DNA of 64,000 bases from DATAUD01 sp036268455 (GCA_036268455.1 DATAUD010000119.1:107893-171892), one strand, 5' to 3'. Positions 7,694 through 17,242 are shown, counted from the stretch's first letter. Translations and numbers: made by a program. Notes: a model not told the origin generated them from the letters alone.

Positions 7694-10590
7694 ATTCATG
7701 CGGGCACGGCAGTGCCGTCGCTTTGACGCTTGTGGTTGTGCTTTGTTTGTGTCCCCGGCCGGTTCGAGCGGTCGGAGAAACACCCTATGTTTCCACGGAA
7801 TCCAATGCGGGGGAGTTTCCATTGGCCGCCGACGGGGTTGTCGCCTCTATTTATGTTGATACCAATGATTTTTGGGGGGTGGACCGGGCGGCGGGAGATT
7901 TGCGGGCGGATGTCCGCAGGGTCACGGGGATCGAGCCGGTTATTACGCATGACGAAACACAGTTGAGCGGCAATGTGATCGTCGTCGGGACGCTGGGAAA
8001 AAGCGGGGTGGTCGATCGATTGATCGGGGATGGCGGCGGGATCTTGGGGAAGTGGGAATCGTTTCTGGTGGGAGTTGTGCCGCATCCATTTCCGAATGTG
8101 AAGAGTGCGCTGGTGATTGCGGGGAGCGATAAGCGCGGGTCTATTTACGGAATTTACGATTTGTCGGAGCAAATGGGGGTCTCGCCGTGGTATTGGTGGA
8201 CGGATGTGCCGGTGCGGCATCGCGATACGTTGTTCGTGAAGGCGGGGACAGTTGTTCAAGGACCGCCGGCAGTCAAGTATCGGGGAATATTTCTGAATGA
8301 CGAAGCGCCGGACCTCACGGGATGGGCCGAGGAAAAATTCGGCGGTTATAATCATTCGTTTTATACGAATATTTTTGAGCTGCTGTTGCGGCTGAAGGCG
8401 AATTATCTCTGGCCGGCGATGTGGAATAATTGCTTCAGCGAGGACGATCCGCTGAATCCCAAGCTGGCTGATGATTACGGCATCGTGATGGGGACTTCGC
8501 ACGTTGAACCAATGATGCGGGCGGACAAGGAATGGAATCGGGCGGGATACACAGCGACTCAATGGAATTACGACAAGAACCCCGAAAAGCTCCGCGAGTT
8601 TTGGAAGCAAGGGATCGAGCGGAACAAGGCTTACGAGAACATCATCACGATTGCCATGCGCGGGAAGATCGATACGCCGATGTCGCCGACGGCGAACATC
8701 GATTTGCTGGAGCGCATTGTCGATGCGCAACGCGGAATCATCAGCGAGGTGATGGGAACGAACGCGGCGTCGGTTCCGCAGCTTTGGGCGCTGTATAAAG
8801 AGGTGCAGGAATATTACGAAAAGGGGATGCGCGTTCCCGACGACGTGACGCTGCTTTGGTGCGACGACAATTGGGGGAACATACGGCGGCTTCCGACGCT
8901 GGAGGAGCGCGGCCGGAGCGGCGGCGCGGGAATTTATTATCACTTGGATTATGTGGGCGGACCGCGGAATTACAAATGGCTTAACTCGACGCCGATTACG
9001 CACGTGTGGGAGCAGATGAACCTCGCTTACGATTACGGGGCGAACCGGATTTGGATCGTTAATGTGGGACACCTCGAGCATGTGACGTTTCCGATGGAAT
9101 TCTTTTTGACAATGGCTTGGAATCCCGCGGCGTGGCCGCAGACGCGGATTTCTGAATTTACACGGCTGTGGGCGGCGCGGGAATTCGGGGCGGAACACGC
9201 GGAAGAGATCGCGGGAATTGTGGCCAAATACACAAAATATAACGGGCGTCGCAAACTGGAGTTGCTGGATGAATCGACTTTCAGCCTGATCAATTACGAG
9301 GAGGCTGACATTGTTTTGGCGGATTGGAAAACGCTTGTGGCGCAGTCGGAACGAATCAACGGAGAATTGGCGCCCGATGCCCACAACGCGTTTTACGAAA
9401 CGGTGCTGTACCCGGTCAAGGCATGCGCGGTGCTCAATGAGCTTTACATCGCCGCTGCGAAGAGCCGGTTATACGCAAGCCAGGGGCGAGCCAGCGCGAA
9501 CGATTTCGCGGCGCAGGCGCGCGCTCTTTTTCAGACGGACGCCGATTTATCGTCGTATTACAACCACACGCTGGCGGGCGGCAAATGGGACCACATGATG
9601 GACCAAACGCACATCGGCTATACCGGCTGGCAGCAGCCGCGATCGAACTTGATGCCGCGGGTCGAGGAAATCGAAGTTCCGCGCGAGGGCGCGCTGGGCG
9701 TTGCAGTGGAAGGGTCCACCAATGTGTGGCCAGGGTCGGCGGAGTCATCGTCGCTTCCGCAGTTCGATGTGTTCAACAGTGGGCGGCATTACATTGATAT
9801 TTTCAATCGAGGGCAGGGACCGTTTGAATTCACGGCGAGCGGTGGAGCGCCGTGGATCGTTCTCAGCGCGACGCATGGGACCATTACACGGGAGCAGAGG
9901 GTTTGGGTGGAGATTGATTGGAAAACTGCGCCAAAGGGGCGAGCCAGTAGTAGTGTTGACATTCATGGTCCCGGAGGAACGTCGGCAAGTATCGCCGTTA
10001 ATATCTTCAATCCCGGCGAGAAGGAGAGCTATGTGACGCAACCCGGATTCGTGGAAAGCGGCGGGTGTTTGTCGATTGAAGCGGAGCACTACACCAAAGC
10101 AGAGGGCACGCCTGCGGCGCATTGGGAAAGAATCGATGATTATGGCCGGACACTTTCGGCGATGACTGTGTTTCCAACCACAGCGGCGAGTCTGCCAAAT
10201 GCTGCGAAGGCGCCGTGCCTGGAATATGACGTGTTTGTATTTGACACTGGTAAAGTCAAGGTGGAATCCATTTTGGCGCCGACGTTGAATTTTGTTCCGG
10301 GACGCGGATTGCGGTTTGCGCTTTCATTCGATGACGAAGCGCCGGAAATCGTGGACGCGCTTGAGCACAACACGCTCAAGGACTGGGAAACAAGCGTCAA
10401 AGACAGTGTCCGAAAAGTGAAATGGGAACATATGATCACGCGGGCGGGACATCACACCCTGAAGTTTTGGATGGTGGACCCGGGGGTTGTGCTGGAAAAG
10501 CTGGTGGTGGATTTTGGGGGAGTCAAATCGAGTTATCTGGGGCCGCCTGACAGCTATCGCGAGGGGAAAACTACCCGAAGGAGGGATTGA
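7684..10590 (+). CDS. Secreted GH115 xylan alpha-1,2-glucuronidase
   Basis: Glycoside hydrolase family 115 removes (4-O-methyl)glucuronic acid from intact xylan. The 968-residue protein has a signal peptide (hydrophobic VALTLVVVLCL, cleavage near RAVGE). Family signatures follow: the N-terminal alpha/beta domain (GSDKRGSIYGIYDLSEQ), then the catalytic barrel with RGIFLNDEAPDL, LKANYLWPAMW, GTSHVEPMMRA, LLWCDDNWGN and YHLDYVGGPRNYKW. A C-terminal beta-sandwich starts near SGGCLSIEAEHY. I chose ATG 7684 over TTG 7675; both are compatible with the signal peptide and neither has a clear ribosome-binding site. The operator candidate at 7675 overlaps this start. It is the first gene of a hemicellulose locus with the acetylesterase at 11438. 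Confidence 0.92.
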   Translation: MPTNSCGHGSAVALTLVVVLCLCPRPVRAVGETPYVSTESNAGEFPLAADGVVASIYVDTNDFWGVDRAAGDLRADVRRVTGIEPVITHDETQLSGNVIVVGTLGKSGVVDRLIGDGGGILGKWESFLVGVVPHPFPNVKSALVIAGSDKRGSIYGIYDLSEQMGVSPWYWWTDVPVRHRDTLFVKAGTVVQGPPAVKYRGIFLNDEAPDLTGWAEEKFGGYNHSFYTNIFELLLRLKANYLWPAMWNNCFSEDDPLNPKLADDYGIVMGTSHVEPMMRADKEWNRAGYTATQWNYDKNPEKLREFWKQGIERNKAYENIITIAMRGKIDTPMSPTANIDLLERIVDAQRGIISEVMGTNAASVPQLWALYKEVQEYYEKGMRVPDDVTLLWCDDNWGNIRRLPTLEERGRSGGAGIYYHLDYVGGPRNYKWLNSTPITHVWEQMNLAYDYGANRIWIVNVGHLEHVTFPMEFFLTMAWNPAAWPQTRISEFTRLWAAREFGAEHAEEIAGIVAKYTKYNGRRKLELLDESTFSLINYEEADIVLADWKTLVAQSERINGELAPDAHNAFYETVLYPVKACAVLNELYIAAAKSRLYASQGRASANDFAAQARALFQTDADLSSYYNHTLAGGKWDHMMDQTHIGYTGWQQPRSNLMPRVEEIEVPREGALGVAVEGSTNVWPGSAESSSLPQFDVFNSGRHYIDIFNRGQGPFEFTASGGAPWIVLSATHGTITREQRVWVEIDWKTAPKGRASSSVDIHGPGGTSASIAVNIFNPGEKESYVTQPGFVESGGCLSIEAEHYTKAEGTPAAHWERIDDYGRTLSAMTVFPTTAASLPNAAKAPCLEYDVFVFDTGKVKVESILAPTLNFVPGRGLRFALSFDDEAPEIVDALEHNTLKDWETSVKDSVRKVKWEHMITRAGHHTLKFWMVDPGVVLEKLVVDFGGVKSSYLGPPDSYREGKTTRRRD

Positions 10591-10611
10591 CAAGGGGCGC
10601 GAAAACAGATA

Positions 10612-10630
10612 TTGTTCGCGCCATGAACAA
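10612..10630 (+). promoter_or_regulatory. Palindromic operator candidate (site B), pseudopilin gene
   Basis: TTGTTC-N7-GAACAA is a perfect 6-bp inverted repeat, preceded by GATA. It spans the ATG (10623) of the pseudopilin gene, so a bound repressor could block transcription start or translation. It is the best-conserved of the five sites in this locus. Confidence 0.6.
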
Positions 10631-11459
10631 AGCCCCTTGCAAGCGATACGGCTTTACACTTATTGAACTGCTCGTGGTGATAGCGATCATCGCGATCCTG
10701 GCGGCGATGCTGTTGCCCTCGCTGGCCAGCGCCAAGGAACGGGCGCAACGAGCCAAGTGCATGAGCAATTTGCGGCAACTTGCGATTGGGATGACCTGTT
10801 ACGCGGGAGATAACCAGGATTATGTTGTATCGTCCAAGCCGGATACTATTCCCGCCGCTGGCCAACCAGCCCAGCCGCCGTTTGTGCAGATTGCCATTTA
10901 TGCGCCCAATACCAATGCGGTCAAAGCGGCGGGGGTGCCGTTGCAGACCAATGGGCCGAGCGTCTGGTCGTGTCCAAATGTTCCCGGGTTGCCCTGGCCT
11001 GATGTAACCGATAATGACCAGTGGGTCATCGGCTTCCAGTACTTTGGCGGTATTACCGAATGGACGCCGAATGGCAACGCTATGACGGGGCTTGGTGGAC
11101 ATAGTCCGGTTCGACTTAGCAAGTCGATGCCGTATTGGTGCCTTGCGGCGGATCCGACTGGGAAAATTAATAACGTTTGGGGCGCCGTCGATACGGATTT
11201 GCCCCCGGGAAGCGCGCAAAATGCGTGCAAGTTCTTCCCGCAACATCGGGAGGGACGCAATCCATGGCCTGAGGGAGGGAACGAGGTGTTTGCGGACGGT
11301 TCGGCAAATTTTTGCAAAGTCGAAACCATGTATGAGTTTACGAGTTGGGCTCCCACTTCGGAGCGCGCGTATTGGTTTTACCAAAGTCTCGCTGATATTA
11401 CGACTCCATCTGTATTGACAGCGCTTAATAACTACAAATGGACCACTGCGGATCGGTGA
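10623..11459 (+). CDS. Type II secretion pseudopilin-like protein (H-x9-DG type)
   Basis: A 278-residue protein with a class III signal: KRYG|FTLIELLVVIAIIAIL, with Gly before the cut, Phe at +1 and Glu at +5, followed by a hydrophobic helix. The C-terminal HREGRNPWPEGGNEVFADGSA is the H-x9-DG type ending found in the very large pseudopilin-like families of Verrucomicrobiota and Planctomycetota. I infer that it is processed by prepilin peptidase and anchored in the cell envelope. The ATG at 10623 is chosen because it gives the normal short leader. It lies 33 bp after the GH115 gene and overlaps the next gene by 22 bp, so it is probably co-expressed with xylan enzymes. No type II secretion machinery is in the window. 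Confidence 0.85.
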   Translation: MNKAPCKRYGFTLIELLVVIAIIAILAAMLLPSLASAKERAQRAKCMSNLRQLAIGMTCYAGDNQDYVVSSKPDTIPAAGQPAQPPFVQIAIYAPNTNAVKAAGVPLQTNGPSVWSCPNVPGLPWPDVTDNDQWVIGFQYFGGITEWTPNGNAMTGLGGHSPVRLSKSMPYWCLAADPTGKINNVWGAVDTDLPPGSAQNACKFFPQHREGRNPWPEGGNEVFADGSANFCKVETMYEFTSWAPTSERAYWFYQSLADITTPSVLTALNNYKWTTADR

Positions 11460-13432
11460 AAACCAATATCACGGTGCTCTACGTCTTCATCTTCATAGTC
11501 AGCCTTTTTGGATCAATCCCGGTTCGGGCGGATAATACCGCATTGCCATTCGTCAGCCCGATGTTTGGCGACCATATGGTGCTGCAACGCGGGAAGCCAG
11601 ATACGATTTGGGGATGGTCGAAACCCGGCGATCTCGTGCGGGTGGAGATTGCCGGTCGAATTGCAAAGACGGTGGCGGGCAGGGATGGCCGTTGGGAGGC
11701 GCGAATAGAACCGCCCGCGGCGGGAGGGCCTTATACAATCAAGATTGATGGAGCGGAAAACGTGGAGTTGCAAGACGTCATGGTGGGTGATGTATGGCTG
11801 TGCGGCGGGCAATCCAATATGGAGCTTGGGCTTGCGCGGACGCGAAACGGAGCGGAAGAAATCAAGGCCGCAAATCATCCGAACATACGGCTCTATATTG
11901 TTCGGTCGCACTCTTCCTATTCACCGGCGGCAATTCCCCATGGGATTTGGAAAGTTTGTTCGCCGCGCACGATGGCTGAGGACGGGGGATTCTCGGCAGT
12001 TGCCTATTTCTTCGGATGCAGGATTCAAAAGGACATCGATGTGCCAATCGGCTTGGTGGAGGATTGTCTGGGAGGCACGCCGGCGGAAACCTGGATGAGC
12101 ACGGAAACACTCCGCCGGATGAAAGATTTTGACAATCAATTGGCGGAGATCGAACGGCTCAAAGCCAAAGGGGGGCCACAGTATGGAAACTATATCATGC
12201 ACTGGTACGATGAATACGATATCGGATTGAAGAGCAATAGTTGGGCGGCGGCCGATCTGGACGATTCGAGTTGGAAAACGGTGCGGATTCCCGGCGGTTT
12301 TCAGGAATTGGGTGTGGGCGGCGTTCCTAGCGTTTGTTGGTTTCGCAAACGCATTACGCTGCCAGACCCGCTGCCTGCCGGCGGCGCGACGATTTACCTC
12401 GGTGTCATTGAGAAGATGGATACCACGTACGTTAACGGCCAATGGATGGGCGCCAGTTCATGGGTGGAGAATCCACGGGTTTATCACATTAAGGACGGCG
12501 TGTTGAAGGCCGGGGAAAATCTTGTAGTCGTTCGTGTATTCAAGATGAAACCTGACGGTGGCTTTATGACCAAGGAAGATGGGTTACGCCTGGTATTGGG
12601 AGACGGGACTGTGGTTCCAATGGAGGGCGACTGGAAGGGGGCAGTGAGTGTGGATGCCCGACCGCCGCACCCGCTGCCGTTGGGTTTCGAGAACTACCCA
12701 ATCATGCCGTCGGTGCTATACCAAGGGATGCTCGAGCCGGTTGCGCCGCTTGGGCTGACGGGTTTCATCTGGTATCAGGGCGAAGCGAACAGTGAGCGGG
12801 CTTATCAATATCGGAAGTTGCTGCCCGCGATGATTGACGATTGGCGAAGACTTTTTGGCCAGGGTGACCTTCCGTTTTATATCGTCAGCCTTCCGGCGTT
12901 TATGCACCACCAGGACGAGCCGGTGGATTCCACGTGGGCGGAGTTGCGCGAAGCACAGGCTCTGACCGCCCGGAAGGTCCGCAACGCCGGTGTGGCGGTT
13001 ACGATTGACACGGGCGACCCGGATAATATTCATCCGATGGACAAGAAGATTGTTGGGGAGCGCCTGGCATATTTGGCCCTTGCGCGACAGTATGGCGAAA
13101 AAATTCCCTATCAAGGGCCGACTTTCAAATCCCTTGAGCATTTTCACGGGGCGCTCGTGCTGCGTTTCGACCACGCGGAAGGAGGATTGATGGTTAAAGG
13201 CGATAAATTGGGAGAATTCGCAGTTGCGGGTAAAGACCACAAATGGCATTGGGCTGATGCGAAGATCAAGGGCGGTAAGGTCGTGGTTTCGTCGCCCCTT
13301 GTTCCCGAACCCGAAGCGGCGCGCTACGCATGGCAATCCTACCCTGTGGCTGCGTTATACAACAAAGCGGGTCTTCCTGCGGAGCCTTTTCGCACGGATA
13401 ATTGGCCGGAAATTACGCAAGGGCGGCGATAA
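11438..13432 (+). CDS. Secreted SGNH acetylesterase (sialate O-acetylesterase family)
   Basis: A 664-residue protein with a signal peptide (hydrophobic VLYVFIFIVSLFG, cleavage near VRADN). The first catalytic block is VWLCGGQSNMELG with the nucleophile Ser126. A galactose-binding-like insert follows (about 260-375: WFRKRITLPD, IYLGVIEKMDTTYVNG). The second half has GFIWYQGEANSERAYQY and the catalytic Asp/His region DPDNIHPMDKK. Family members deacetylate sialic acids or acetylated xylan; beside GH115, deacetylation of acetyl-glucuronoxylan is the more likely role. The start overlaps the upstream pseudopilin gene by 22 bp, and the gene converges on the next one with a 3-bp gap. Confidence 0.88.
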   Translation: MDHCGSVKTNITVLYVFIFIVSLFGSIPVRADNTALPFVSPMFGDHMVLQRGKPDTIWGWSKPGDLVRVEIAGRIAKTVAGRDGRWEARIEPPAAGGPYTIKIDGAENVELQDVMVGDVWLCGGQSNMELGLARTRNGAEEIKAANHPNIRLYIVRSHSSYSPAAIPHGIWKVCSPRTMAEDGGFSAVAYFFGCRIQKDIDVPIGLVEDCLGGTPAETWMSTETLRRMKDFDNQLAEIERLKAKGGPQYGNYIMHWYDEYDIGLKSNSWAAADLDDSSWKTVRIPGGFQELGVGGVPSVCWFRKRITLPDPLPAGGATIYLGVIEKMDTTYVNGQWMGASSWVENPRVYHIKDGVLKAGENLVVVRVFKMKPDGGFMTKEDGLRLVLGDGTVVPMEGDWKGAVSVDARPPHPLPLGFENYPIMPSVLYQGMLEPVAPLGLTGFIWYQGEANSERAYQYRKLLPAMIDDWRRLFGQGDLPFYIVSLPAFMHHQDEPVDSTWAELREAQALTARKVRNAGVAVTIDTGDPDNIHPMDKKIVGERLAYLALARQYGEKIPYQGPTFKSLEHFHGALVLRFDHAEGGLMVKGDKLGEFAVAGKDHKWHWADAKIKGGKVVVSSPLVPEPEAARYAWQSYPVAALYNKAGLPAEPFRTDNWPEITQGRR

Positions 13433-13435
13433 GAT

Positions 13436-14305
13436 CTAATACTCGGAAATGTTCGTGGCGGTGCTTGCGGTGCTAAGCCATCCAAAGTCCGGGAACCCTG
13501 GAGTTGCCGCAATGACCGCGCCCGTGTTGGGGTTTTGCGTTTTGTCTTCCAGCACCTTGGGGTCCCTCCATTGATGAATGACAGCATGTCCATCGCAAAA
13601 TGAGATTCCGCAGGCGTTGTCGTGGTAAGTCGCGGGCCAATCCACCCAGCCGGCATCATTTGGATTACATTCAAAAAACGCGTCATTAATGCTGTAAGGA
13701 TTTTCATCAAGCAGAAGCCAGAGATTTGCCGTGCCGCCAAAGTTCAAATCCGTTTCTTTGAAATAGAGATGAGTGTTCTTAAGGGGCCCAAGGTCCGACT
13801 GGCTGGCTGGCGCGGGACTTATAAACGCATTCATCGACATACTGCGAGTCTTGGGTGTTTTGGATTCATAGACGGAGGTCTGATCGGCTGGACATTTATA
13901 GACGTTGACGTTCTTAACGTATGGGTAAAGAAGACCCGCCATAATAAAAGCGTTGCTGGACCCCAACACTTCGTCCTCCCTTCCCGGACACCACTGGGGG
14001 TCCTGGTTGAGAGTAGTAATTGTGGGTTGATAGCTTTCATCGCCATTAACCATCAAATAGCCTCGATTGTCGCTGGTGTACATGCCGATGGCTCCCAATG
14101 TCAACTGCCGGAGGTTGCTAACGCATTGGGCGCCTTGCGCCTGTTGCTTGGACCTGGCCAATGCCGGGAGCAGGAGAGCCGCCAGAATGGCTATGATGGC
14201 GATGACCACCAACAGTTCGATCAAAGTGAATGCATTTTGGATGGTGCTCCACTTGGTTGGAGAACCATTTTGGATGGGGGTTAAGCAATGAGAGATCGCA
14301 CTCAT
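13436..14305 (-). CDS. Type II secretion pseudopilin-like protein, second copy
   Basis: A 289-residue protein with a pseudopilin start TIQNA|FTLIELLVVIAIIAIL: Phe at +1 and Glu at +5, but Ala instead of the usual Gly before the cut, which would slow or alter processing. The N-terminal leader of 25 residues is long. The C-terminal half has a variant of the H-x9-DG ending (HDNACGISFCDGHAVIHQW). It is only weakly similar to the copy at 10623 beyond the helix. Operator candidate site C lies 7-25 bp upstream of its ATG, and a terminator-like hairpin separates it from the upstream secreted-protein gene. Confidence 0.82.
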   Translation of the reverse strand: MSAISHCLTPIQNGSPTKWSTIQNAFTLIELLVVIAIIAILAALLLPALARSKQQAQGAQCVSNLRQLTLGAIGMYTSDNRGYLMVNGDESYQPTITTLNQDPQWCPGREDEVLGSSNAFIMAGLLYPYVKNVNVYKCPADQTSVYESKTPKTRSMSMNAFISPAPASQSDLGPLKNTHLYFKETDLNFGGTANLWLLLDENPYSINDAFFECNPNDAGWVDWPATYHDNACGISFCDGHAVIHQWRDPKVLEDKTQNPNTGAVIAATPGFPDFGWLSTASTATNISEY

Positions 14306-14311
14306 GGGATT

Positions 14312-14330
14312 TTGTTTTCGACGTGAACTA
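14312..14330 (-). promoter_or_regulatory. Palindromic operator candidate (site C), second pseudopilin gene
   Basis: On the plus strand the site reads TTGTTT-TCGACGT-GAACTA; read towards the gene it is GATATAGTTC-ACGTCGA-AAACAA. It starts 7 bp upstream of the ATG at 14305. Its flanks match site D closely (CATGGG before and TATCA after on the plus strand), so these two sites are near copies over ~30 bp. Confidence 0.6.
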
Positions 14331-14378
14331 TATCATTCCAAAGGGTAATGTCAAGAGACTTTCTGGGGTTGGCCAATG

Positions 14379-14422
14379 AAAAACGAACCCGGCGAAGGCG
14401 CCGTTTCCGACGCATTCGCCAG
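14379..14422 (-). terminator. Rho-independent terminator candidate after the 851-aa secreted protein gene
   Basis: Read on the minus strand, an 8-bp arm CTGGCGAA pairs with TTCGCCGG (7 of 8 plus a G-T pair) across an 18-base loop, and a run of five T follows a few bases later. It lies just downstream of the stop at 14432 and upstream of the next start at 14305. The loop is large, so confidence is moderate. Confidence 0.5.
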
Positions 14423-14431
14423 GATTCTTAG

Positions 14432-16987
14432 CTATTGCTGAGGTGGGGGATTTACGACTTCGAAGAAGCCCTCTTTGCCAGGGGCAAGGCAGTCGTTCGG
14501 GATTAAGGCCCAGTTCGTAGTGCCGGCGACACACTGGAGCGGGACGTCCGTGTAACCGCTAAACGATGCCGGGGAAATCAGCGAGGTGATAGGCAGGACG
14601 CCCGTCGCGCTCTCTCCCAGTCCATAACCATTCGTGGTGACGTTCCAACTCACCCAGAACGGAGTATTGGTCGTCACAAGGATAATGCCTTGAACAGTCG
14701 TGGGATAAGCCGAAGTGAAACCAGCGCCGTCATTAGCGGTGAGATTGGTTATCTGGTAATAGCCCGAGGGCGTGCCAGTGTCGAACCCTTCTGACCAAAT
14801 GCTATTGGTTTCGATGTCCGTGTCACTGGCGAACAAGTCCAATTCATTTGCCCCGGCTACATTGGTAATGCTGATTTGAGTGACATCATCATAGGCGCCG
14901 TATGCAGTGCCGTTGCCTTGGATCCCAAAAAGAGCGGTCAAAGGATTGCCGAAATCGGTGGCAACGTTGGGATCAGCGATTGTGAAGTTGGAGGGTGTCA
15001 GCCAGCCGGGCGCCATTAACGTTCCGGTGGTTTCTCCTGTGAACGTGAGCGTCCAAGTGCCTACGCCAACTGTGTTCGTCACCGTCAATGCGATATTGGT
15101 CGGGTTAGCGCCGGGATCGTTGGCTTTCCAAGCAACCTGGGCCGTCCAACCGGTCGGAGGGTTTGCGACAATGTTAAGCCAAAGCTCGGTCGGCAGGCTG
15201 TAATCATTCCCATTATAAGTGCCGGTGTCGTCCTCGACCAACCAGAGTGTAGTCTGGGCACTGGAGTCGGAAGTGAGAGATTTGAACGTGACCGAATAGC
15301 TTACCGGCTGGCTATAAGCCGCGGTTGTATTGCCCGGGTCGCCTGGGCCGCCGATCCAGGACTGGTTAAAGTCAGACGTAGCGAGGTCGGTGCGCGTATA
15401 TTGCGGGGCTGTTGTAAAAAAGCGCGCAGTGGCGGGGATGGCGGGCTGGATTTTTAATGAGGGGGGCGGGACTAAGGGAAGCGCAAGGGGCGCTTTAAAC
15501 TTCATGTTGTCCACCCAAAAGGTGACAGGTCCGATCAAATCCTGGCTGGCGACGCCTCCGTTTCCAAAAGGGCTATAAATGTGAATTATAATGTCGGTAA
15601 GATCGGCGATGTTCGCGTCGCTGAGGGCTGAAACCGGAATTTTGACGTGAACCCATTGATTCGACAACGTCTGTGGGACTTGGGTTATTGCTCCGTTTCC
15701 AAAATAGTCCTGGCCAAACGCGGCACTTCCCCCGAGCACCGCGGTTCTTGTTCCAAACTGCAGATTTCCAAAATAAACCAGGCCTGGCGCGCCAGCCGTA
15801 TAATTTGTTTGGACCGCCGAACTGGAGTCAAACATCACATCACACTCAAAGCTTGTGAATCCAAGAGCCTCCCCATTTAAGGTGGGAGTAATGCCGTTGT
15901 TGCCATCATACGCCTCAAGTTGATCGCCTCCAGTGAAGTCTAACTGGATTTCCATGGATCCACCAAGCCCATTGTTCGTATCGCCTTGCGCGTCCTTGGT
16001 ATTGTCCCACGTGAAGGTCGCTGCGTCGCCGAACCAGGTGCCCCAAAGTTCTCCAATGTCCCCGGCGCTATAGTCAATGTCGGTTCCTCCGTTGGTGTAG
16101 TAAGGATTGACGGGCAAAACCGACAGGGCGTTGAATTGGTCCACCCAATAATTGGTTGTGAAGACAATATTAGTCGATCCATTGGCGGAAGGCGTCAGAA
16201 GGATCGTTGGCGACCCGTAGAGCGCAAGCATGAAGGTTCTAGGAGCGCCGCCAGCTAACCCAAGGGCGTTGATTGTAGTGCGGGTGGCGTCTGGAGCCGA
16301 ATTGGCGCTGCCCATTCCCTGACCGCCCGGATCGGCGGCGGAGTTCCTGCCCCAGTAGAGCTGACTGGTTGTCGGAACCGACACTTCGACCGCATAGGTA
16401 TGGTTTGAGGCGAGGACTACCTGGTCGTCATAGGTGTTGGGGCCGTTTTGCAAGCCGATATAGATGACCTGCTCGGCTCCTGACAGTTGGTCATTGTAGA
16501 AAGGCAAACCTTGTCCTTCACCCAACAGATCTCCAACCTGCGCCGGGGAATAGAAATTATAACTCGCGCCGGAACCGTTTAACGTCCCGTTGGCAGAGGT
16601 CAAATTAGATGTTACGTCGTAAAGATGCAATGTTACCGGCGCGGCGGAACTGTAGCCTGAAATGACCATGCCGATGCCAGTCAATACATAGTTAGTCCCC
16701 GCTCCAGGGCCCGTGCCTGCCGCCGTTCCCGCTCCATTGGTGATAGTGAATGTCTCGCTGAGTGAGGAGGCCGCCGCTCCTCCCGCGGCCCCAAGATTTT
16801 GCGCGTCAAACGAGCCAAAAGTTGTTGAAACGTAAAAGAGGGCGTTCGTCTCATTTGGCCATGCAATATTGGTCGAGGTCACAATCGTGCTGATATCGGC
16901 CTGGACTGATTGGCATAAGGCGGCGAGCGCCAAGGCGGCTAAGGATCCGAGAGCTTGCTTGGTATGATTTTTGAGGTGTCTTTTCAT
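14432..16987 (-). CDS. Large secreted beta-rich protein, probable carbohydrate-binding
   Basis: An 851-residue protein with a signal peptide (KQALGSLAALALAALC, cleavage near VQADIS). The rest is Asn/Thr/Gly-rich and beta-strand-dominated, as in verrucomicrobial cell-surface proteins. About residues 55-255 look like one jelly-roll-type domain. About 300-500 look like a second, galactose-binding-like domain (SMEIQLDFTGGDQLEAYD, WVHVKIPVSAL, FWVDNMKF). The C-terminal third has further Ig-like repeats and ends in NPPPQQ; no PEP-CTERM or LPXTG anchor is visible. No catalytic motif is recognised. Its place next to GH115, the esterase and the ROK repressor, with operator candidate D upstream, suggests polysaccharide binding. 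That is inference. Confidence 0.75.
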   Translation of the reverse strand: MKRHLKNHTKQALGSLAALALAALCQSVQADISTIVTSTNIAWPNETNALFYVSTTFGSFDAQNLGAAGGAAASSLSETFTITNGAGTAAGTGPGAGTNYVLTGIGMVISGYSSAAPVTLHLYDVTSNLTSANGTLNGSGASYNFYSPAQVGDLLGEGQGLPFYNDQLSGAEQVIYIGLQNGPNTYDDQVVLASNHTYAVEVSVPTTSQLYWGRNSAADPGGQGMGSANSAPDATRTTINALGLAGGAPRTFMLALYGSPTILLTPSANGSTNIVFTTNYWVDQFNALSVLPVNPYYTNGGTDIDYSAGDIGELWGTWFGDAATFTWDNTKDAQGDTNNGLGGSMEIQLDFTGGDQLEAYDGNNGITPTLNGEALGFTSFECDVMFDSSSAVQTNYTAGAPGLVYFGNLQFGTRTAVLGGSAAFGQDYFGNGAITQVPQTLSNQWVHVKIPVSALSDANIADLTDIIIHIYSPFGNGGVASQDLIGPVTFWVDNMKFKAPLALPLVPPPSLKIQPAIPATARFFTTAPQYTRTDLATSDFNQSWIGGPGDPGNTTAAYSQPVSYSVTFKSLTSDSSAQTTLWLVEDDTGTYNGNDYSLPTELWLNIVANPPTGWTAQVAWKANDPGANPTNIALTVTNTVGVGTWTLTFTGETTGTLMAPGWLTPSNFTIADPNVATDFGNPLTALFGIQGNGTAYGAYDDVTQISITNVAGANELDLFASDTDIETNSIWSEGFDTGTPSGYYQITNLTANDGAGFTSAYPTTVQGIILVTTNTPFWVSWNVTTNGYGLGESATGVLPITSLISPASFSGYTDVPLQCVAGTTNWALIPNDCLAPGKEGFFEVVNPPPQQ

Positions 16988-17168
16988 AGCATTTCACTTC
17001 TTCTTATTGATTGTTTGTCGTTTAATTTATCTTCATTTATGCCTTCCTGACTTAGAACTTCCTGATGGTAGCCAATGAAACTTAAACGCCGGTTTGGTGG
17101 AAAATTGTCATCTATCGTAACGACACCGCTTCCGACCAAGACACTGGCCGCTTTCTATCATGGGTATA

Positions 17169-17187
17169 TTGTTTTCGCCGTGAACTA
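17169..17187 (-). promoter_or_regulatory. Palindromic operator candidate (site D), upstream of the 851-aa secreted protein gene
   Basis: The plus strand reads TTGTTT-TCGCCGT-GAACTA; towards the gene it is GATATAGTTC-ACGGCGA-AAACAA. It lies in the 255-bp gap between the ROK gene stop (17243) and the start at 16987, about 180 bp upstream of that start, so a long 5' leader is likely. A 16-codon open frame starts with the ATG just after the site. Its relation to the motif is unclear. Confidence 0.55.
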
Positions 17188-17242
17188 TATCAATTCAGCG
17201 AATCGTGTCCAGACCTTTTCTTATATTTTTTTTCGGAAAGGA

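Noticed and set aside
7696..9384. 562-codon minus-strand frame
   Set aside because: Antisense to the GH115 gene, His/Arg/Pro-rich, with no family motif.
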